Part shown: positions 58,401 to 64,000 of the stretch, piece after piece
Position numbering within the stretch: the first letter of the stretch is position 1
Layout of the letters: each line of letters starts with the position of its first letter
From: Udeniomyces pyricola
Taxonomy: Eukaryota > Basidiomycota > Tremellomycetes > Cystofilobasidiales > Mrakiaceae
Reading direction: 5' to 3'
Length of the DNA stretch: 64,000 nucleotides
NCBI GenBank assembly: GCA_039545295.1
Contig: BCIK01000002.1
Span: 1,202,108-1,266,107 of the forward strand
The notes under the pieces: generated by a model
What the model was told of the DNA's origin: nothing
Database searches by the model: none
Seen by the model: only the letters and a program-made list of their open reading frames with translations
Program-made: the position numbers and the translations under genes

Positions 58401-59147
58401 TGCGAGATCGATGCTTGGGTCAATGGACTCGGATGTGGAGGCGGAGGAGGAAGGAAGGGCGGGAGCCGACCGGGGACCAGAAGGTGGAGCAGCACCGTTG
58501 GCTCGCGAGCCGGCGGATGGTGCAGGTGGTGGGGGCATATGGGATGAAGAAGGTCCGGCCTGGCTGTTACCATTCTGGTTGTTGTGTCTATGATCATCTG
58601 CGAGCCAAGGGAATGCACAGCAGAGAAAGAAAGGGGTAGCCTATGGTCAATGTCCCATCACCTATCGGTTCCTTGAAGGTGGGCTAGATCGACTGAGTCT
58701 TACTTCTATCGTATCCATTCCTTCCACCACCATAGCCACCCCTCACGTTGACGCCACTACCGTAGCCTCTTCCTCCGTACTGTTCAACGTTCGTCTTGCG
58801 ACGTTCGTCCTCGGCCTTCCTCTCAAGGTCTTCTCGCTCGCGTCGAGCCCGCTCCGTCTGATCCTTTTGACCTTCAATGTCCTTTTGTCTTTTCTCAAGG
58901 GCGATCTGGGCCCGCTGAGCTTTGGTGAGAAACTTGGGCTGGTAGATTGGATGAAGAAGGAGGGACGCAAGAAGAGATAGACCAAATAAGGCGAGTAAAT
59001 CAAGAGACGCGCATTAGATGTAGCTACTGCAAACGCGTGTCGAATAAGCAGAGTGAGGGAGAACGGGACGAGAAACTGCACCTTTGAGGCGGCCTCCTTT
59101 TCAGCTCGCTGCTTCTCTACGAGATCAGCGATGGAGAGTGGTGGCAT
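55440..59147 (-). CDS. PRP28: DEAD-box spliceosomal RNA helicase Prp28 (DDX23)
   Basis: ATP-dependent RNA helicase that swaps U1 for U6 at the 5' splice site during spliceosome activation; nuclear. Minus-strand exons include 59147-59082 ([20 protein letters not shown]), 58938-58704, 58597-58171, 58030-57894, 57780-57616, 57506-56932 and further exons to a stop at 55440. Seen: a charged N-terminal coiled region ([14 protein letters not shown]), an Arg/Gly patch, then the motor. Motor motifs are the Q-motif region ([12 protein letters not shown]), I (AETGSGKT), Ia (PTRELAQQ), Ib (TPGRL), II (DEAD), III (FSAT), IV (MIIFCNQKK), V (ATDLAGRGIDV) and VI ([15 protein letters not shown]). It ends [17 protein letters not shown]. 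Junctions around 56190-56520 were not all fixed to the base. Identification is firm. Confidence 0.94.
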
Positions 59148-59654
59148 GGTTCGTGTGCTGGGTGATGATGCGTCGAAACCAGGGGCAGGTGTTGGTGGTC
59201 TGGAGGGTGGATCGATCGCATGCTTCGGAGCTCGACGAGCTTCCCTTTGCTTCCCTCATGTTTGAATTTGAAATCCGGCTGATTTATGGATGATCCACTA
59301 CACAGTCACGTTACTCATTGTGCCTTGCATATTATATTTTGGCATAGTCAGTCACTGCCTCCTTTTCTTCTTTCACCACTGTCGCCAAATGCCTAAACAA
59401 AAGGTAACATGGAAGATAGGGGAGATATAGGAGGAGACACAAGAAACCAGTCTCGACAGGAAAAGAGAGGAAAGAAGGAGAAGCAAGCAATGGGAGAAGA
59501 TAGAGAGGATCAGAAGAAATAAAGCAAGAAACAGATAGATGCACGAAGAGGACAGAACACGTCTCAAGTGAATAGAAAAAAAGATATATAAAAATAAAAG
59601 AGCAATGGTGAAGTTGTATGCGATGGAGTTCCGGTGACGTTCTAGGAGAAGGTT
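59148..59654. other. intergenic between PRP28 and the GT2 gene
   Basis: Prp28 promoter side (59148-59300) and 3' flank of the GT2 gene (purine-rich on the plus strand, 59400-59600). A 253-codon open frame here on the minus strand reads mostly through this trailer and is not considered coding. Confidence 0.5.
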
Positions 59655-62600
59655 CTAGAAGGAGAACGTCATAAGCCAGGGGTTCAATACAATCTGTTCG
59701 AACGCGCAAGGGAAGCGGAGAAAATAAGGTCAGAGACAGAAACCACGAAAACCAGGTAGCCACAGAGGAGAGAAAGAGAGAAATGACGAAGAAGAAACGT
59801 ACAGGGTCTATCAATCGCAAAACGCGATGGAGAAGAGAGAGAAAGCGACAATGAGTGTACGATAGACCGCACGTTAGCAATCGGCTCTGTGACATCATGA
59901 CAACGAGGCGCTTTGCTGAAAACGTACAAAGAACGTGGCATGCCGCTTGAACGGCAGTAGGAAGAATAGCTGTCATCTGAGTGATTCGGTATCCTGATGG
60001 GATGAGCGACGTCGACATGATGATGATAGCGGCAATCGTAGCGAAGGAGTAGATGTAGACCGTCCAGAATCGCTTCAAAATCTGTGGAAGCAAAGCGAAA
60101 GCGAAAAATAAAGTAGCTCGTCAGTTGACGTGATAGAGAACGATTGGATGCAAGCAGAGAAGGCGAGTTGCTACGTACAGCTGGGACTTCCATGAAGAAG
60201 TTCGAGACGTTGACTGTCGAGAGATGAGGAATGAGAGAGATGAGGGTTCAGGTTGAGTTTTTCTTCGACATAAACCGTCCGAGTGAGCAAGTCATCTAAA
60301 GGGAAAACAACGCTCACCTTCCTTGATCGTACTATGATTTGTGTGGCACACAAAGAATATTAAAAAGAGGCCCGGGTGAGTTACAAAAACTCTGTCTGCA
60401 TACATATGTGTAGCAGTATTCTCGGGACGCTCACCTTCCCCAAGTCATGTTGTATGACGTCAAATGAGCCAGCAGAGCCGTCGTCAAGTGCCAGGACATG
60501 CCCGAGAAGAAGAAGAAGAAGAAACTAGCAAAAAGCAGACGACGAAAGAGAAGCGCGTCAAAATCCGTGATCTGGGAACAAACGCTTGGCTTGGACTAGG
60601 ATAAATGACGCTTGTAGGAGAACACTCACCCTAGCCACTTGAAGTTATCAACAAGACTGAAGCCGAGACCAGCATCTTTGAGTCGGTACATGAAGATCTA
60701 AGATAGACCCGCAAGTAAACGCATCCAGGCGCGGCAAGTGAAAAGAAAAGCGAGGTCAGCTTCCTTCACGCTTCTTGCCTCGTGCTATGCATGCTCCGTG
60801 CTATAGGTTCTATTCACGCTGCTACGTGCGATATGAAGCATGTCAGAAGGTGTTAACTTACCGCCGCGCAAATGTTGGAGACGAAACAGAAAATGACAAC
60901 GCAAGTCAGGAAGACCTGCCACGAGTCAAGGTAAAAGCTGTCCAGGTTGGCAGACCAGATGCCGACGAGAATCCAATTCGCTGACGACATGAACGCTGCG
61001 ATAGCAATAGCGTAGTAACTTGAGATGTAGGCCAGGACAGAAATCTTGGAGTGGATAGGAATGTTGGACCAGACGAAGGTCGAGAAGAGATGCGTGATGG
61101 GGCCGTGGCGGAACCAAGACTTGAAGGGGTGGAAGAGCATTTCACTGAAGGAGAAAGAGCAAAGGAGAGAGAATTCGGTAAGGAAAAGGACATTACGAAT
61201 GGAGTAGACCTCGCGCCTCAGCAATGATAATAACGATATTGAAGAAAGAAACACTCACGAGCACCCGTAGGCATACTTCTGCCATCGGTTAAGCTCGTCG
61301 TCACAGGTGAGCGAAACACCCTCCTTGAAGCCACCCTTGCTGTAAGTGGCCCATCGAAGCGAGTATCCCTAGATGAGAAGGAAAAAAAATGAATAAGAGG
61401 ACAAGAGAATATATTTATCAGATCGCGGCTCGAAACAGAACAACTCGAATCAAACTGTATCCTCGTCTAACGTACCTTCATCTGAAGCCTGAGCGACATA
61501 TCGAAATCCTCCGAGACCATGTTCTCAGACCAGATCTTGGTGAGACCATCATCGGCGTCGACGAAGCAGGCATCTTGAACGGCGGACCATCGCAGGAAGG
61601 CGTTGTGACCGACAAAGGGGGCAACCTCGCCGTTGGCGCAGCAGAAAGAAATGGCCTTGTTGATTCGTCGGGTAAAGTGGGCAATACCATTCTCAAAGTA
61701 GTGACCTAGAGGAGGAAGAGAACCGATGAAGTCAGATTTGTGCATTGCGAGAAAGATGTTGTGGGTGGTTACAGACAAGTCTACTAACCAATGACCATCA
61801 TGACGTCCGACTCGTGCTGGATGATGGCAATGTCGGGCGAGGCATCAAGCTCCGAAGCAGCGTCAAGGAAGCAATCCTCGGGAACTCGAGTGTCAGAGTC
61901 GATGATGAGGATGTACTCTCCGCTGTAAACGACAGAACGAAAGAGCCATGGGCAAGTCAATATCGACCCGAGTCTCCATCGGACCTCAACAAAAGGACAA
62001 ATGACAAGAGTACGCACATCCGGATGTTGCCGGCAGCCCAGGCGATACCGTTGGATTCTTCGAGAGCTCGTTGGAGGGCCTCCTCGTAGATCTCGCCCTC
62101 GTCGTCGTCGGTCCAAACCCAGTCGTCAACTTCGTCCTCGGTCGGCTGAGGTCGGATCTCGTCCATAATCTCTTCACATCGAAGCGAAAGCGCACAAGCA
62201 AAGTTCATGTTGGAAGCCTGGAAGCAGAGAGAAACAGGTATAGAGTTAACGTTTGGGCCGTTAAGGCAATGAACTAGGTGCCACACGTCCAACTCAAGAG
62301 ATCTCAATGCGAACCTTCTTGAATCGACCCTTTCGGATGAAGCCATCCTTGCCATGCTTGGGTCGGGCGACCCATCCAATAGCGTTTCGGTCGTAGTAAG
62401 CCTTTCGAACCTCGGCATCTGCTTCGGACCAGAGCTAAAGGAAGGAAAACACCGCCACATCATCAGTGTTGTGTCAAAGAGCGCATCACCAGCGACCCCC
62501 CCCCCCCTCCATCAGAGTATGAGAAAAGCTACGTACCTGCATACCATCTTCACAGATCAAGATAGAGACGGTTCCACCCTGCCTCTCGTAAGTAGTGATA

Positions 62601-64000
62601 GCCTTCTTGAGCGACTCGATCGTGGGAACAATGACGGCTTCCAATCCCTCCTTATAGACGGGCATCTGGACGGTGAAGTGTGGGAGGCGGGCCTTGCCAG
62701 ATCGGACGGGGGCAGCTCCAGAATAGTAGGACGAGTTCTGCTTGCAATGCGCGACGGGACCAAAGGCCTGGAAAAGGTTACCAATGATACAGATACAGAA
62801 GAACTACAAGGGCGGCAAGCAAAAGGGGTGGGGGGGGGGGGAAGAAATCGCGTGAAACAAGACATGAGAAATGTTAGCATCAAAGCTTGGTCGGTCTTGA
62901 ACACTCGCATCAAAGGTCAGACACAAGAGATGCGTATTCACCATGGCGAGGAGGAACGTGAACGGAGTCGAAGCGAGCAGAGCAAATCGAGTGTAGTTGC
63001 CATCGAGCTGAGACTCGATGACAAGTTGTCCTGATCAAAGTAGAAGAGCCGTATCGCACCCGGATTAGCAAGTGATTTTGACTTCTTGGGAATCCCGCAC
63101 CTGAAATCCGACCTTGCAACAAGATACTCACGGATACCCGACCCGACGAAGACACAGTTGACGATGATGGCGATACCGGTGATAAGCGGGGCAAGGAGCT
63201 GGACGGGTCGGGCTCGCCTGCTCTCCTCGGTCCATCCACCTCCGATTTCTGCCTCGACAAAGGCGGCATCGGCGGGTCCAAACTGGGAGCTTTGGTGTTT
63301 CTCCGTTCCGACAGTAGCGACGCCGGTTCGAGTGCTGACGCCACTGGAGTCAACGACGCCGCCTTCCTCGCCATCCTCACCAATAACGCCGAGAGGCTTG
63401 ACCTCCTCGTGGGTTTTGCTGGCCCAGACGTACTGAATCATTCGTGCCTCGAGCGCCTCGGCCGACTCCATGAGGGTATCGACTTCGTCCGACCAGACGA
63501 CAAGGCAAGCCTCGGATCGGACGAACGCCGCAAACTGATGCTTTCGAGCTCCGGCAAGGTGGGCGATCTCATCGATGACTTGAATTCGGGTGTTGGGATC
63601 GATAGCAATATCGGTCACATGCTTAGGGCTGTAGGAGGGTAGTGGGAAGCCGGAATCACAAGGTGACATGATGCAATTGCGTCAGTCAGGCAAGAGCCAA
63701 ACACGGGCGGAGGCCCATGGCTAGAGAAGGCTAGACTGGCCAGAGATCCTTGACGCGGCCCAAGACTCGGCGAGGGCCGAGGCGGAAGGAAATCGATCAA
63801 GAGAGTGAGATGTTGAACACGCACAGTCGCGCCATGATCGTTCCAACGACTTTGCTGGTAATCTTGATGGCAACCTCGGGGTTCAACGTCGAGACAGCAG
63901 CCTCCCAGATGAGAAGAGCTTCCGTCATGTCCTCGGCATCGCGCAGCTTGTGGTTGACTCGCGGGAAGGTCCTGAACGGAGAGGAAGGGGGAAAGCGAGG
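59655..64000 (-). CDS. GT2-family membrane polysaccharide synthase (partial, N-terminus off the right edge)
   Basis: Processive family-2 glycosyltransferase of the chitin/cellulose-synthase superfamily, plasma membrane, active site facing the cytosol. Multi-exon on the minus strand with the stop at 59655; the 5' end lies beyond 64000. Seen in reading order: a soluble N-domain (AFVRSEACLVVWSDEVDTL), a helix (LLAPLITGIAIIVNCVFVGSG), LPHFTVQMPVYKEGLEAVIV and ILICEDGMQ. Then the D-x-D motif (YILIIDSDTRVPEDC), the acceptor-side E-D motif (ENMVSEDFDMSLRLQ), KGGFKEGVSLTCDDELNRWQ (a Q/R-x-x-R-W-like site) and several helices. The end is WLMTFSF. The final short intron uses a weak donor. The exact product (chitin, glucan or another polymer) cannot be told; it fits the fungal GT2 group distinct from classical chitin synthases. 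Confidence 0.86.

Noticed and set aside
59332..60093. 253-codon hydrophobic frame at the GT2 3' end
   Set aside because: After the last GT2 helix it is Leu/Ser/Phe-rich translation of a C/T trailer; the family-type ending WLMTFSF gives a better stop at 59655.

Overview
The window is nuclear DNA from an intron-rich fungus, most likely a basidiomycete yeast of the Tremellomycetes. Almost every gene is cut by short GT-AG introns, with up to 12 exons, tiny first exons and a 6-nt micro-exon. Pyrimidine-rich leaders are common. Typical fungal families are present: SmD1, Prp28, MAPEG, a DUF6534 membrane protein, a GT2 synthase, an FSH1-type hydrolase and a sugar transporter. No tRNA, rRNA, CRISPR array or prokaryotic operon was seen. 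All exon models were built by hand from splice signals and family similarity; reading-frame closure was checked for most of them.

Layout. 1.4-9 kb holds SmD1 (+), a MAPEG membrane protein (+) and a secreted, probably GPI-anchored ricin-B-type lectin (+). 9-14 kb holds a stranded permease-like first exon (-), a Ser-rich orphan ORF (+) and a GNAT acetyltransferase (-). 14.49-17.07 kb is a self-contained mobile-element candidate with short inverted ends, arrays of a GCGCCGAT motif at both ends and one five-exon gene without a recognisable transposase domain. 17.2-22 kb holds a second GNAT protein (+) and a DUF6534 seven-helix-type protein (+). 22.4-26.0 kb is an MFS sugar transporter (-) whose early exons lie in a 1.29-kb minisatellite-bearing block. 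That block is repeated without visible change at 48.3-49.6 kb.

26-36 kb is an accessory zone. It has diverged copies of a ~410-bp dispersed repeat, an exonuclease-1-like relic without catalytic aspartates, a near-perfect 416-bp-arm palindrome, an imperfect tandem repeat and exon fragments. 36-52 kb returns to ordinary genes: an aldo-keto reductase (-), a CFAP20-domain protein (+), a membrane-anchored glutaredoxin-like protein without active-site cysteines (+), a 12-exon LEA-like amphipathic-helix protein (+) and an FSH1-like serine hydrolase (-). A 3.1-kb gene-free stretch follows. Then come PRP28 (-) and a GT2 cell-surface polysaccharide synthase (-) that runs off the right edge.

The genes do not form an operon or an obvious biosynthetic cluster. 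SmD1 and Prp28 both serve the spliceosome; the GT2 enzyme, GPI lectin and sugar transporter act at the cell surface. The most unusual features are the 14.5-17.1 kb element, the paired 1.29-kb blocks, the giant palindrome and the two catalytically emptied enzyme-fold proteins.
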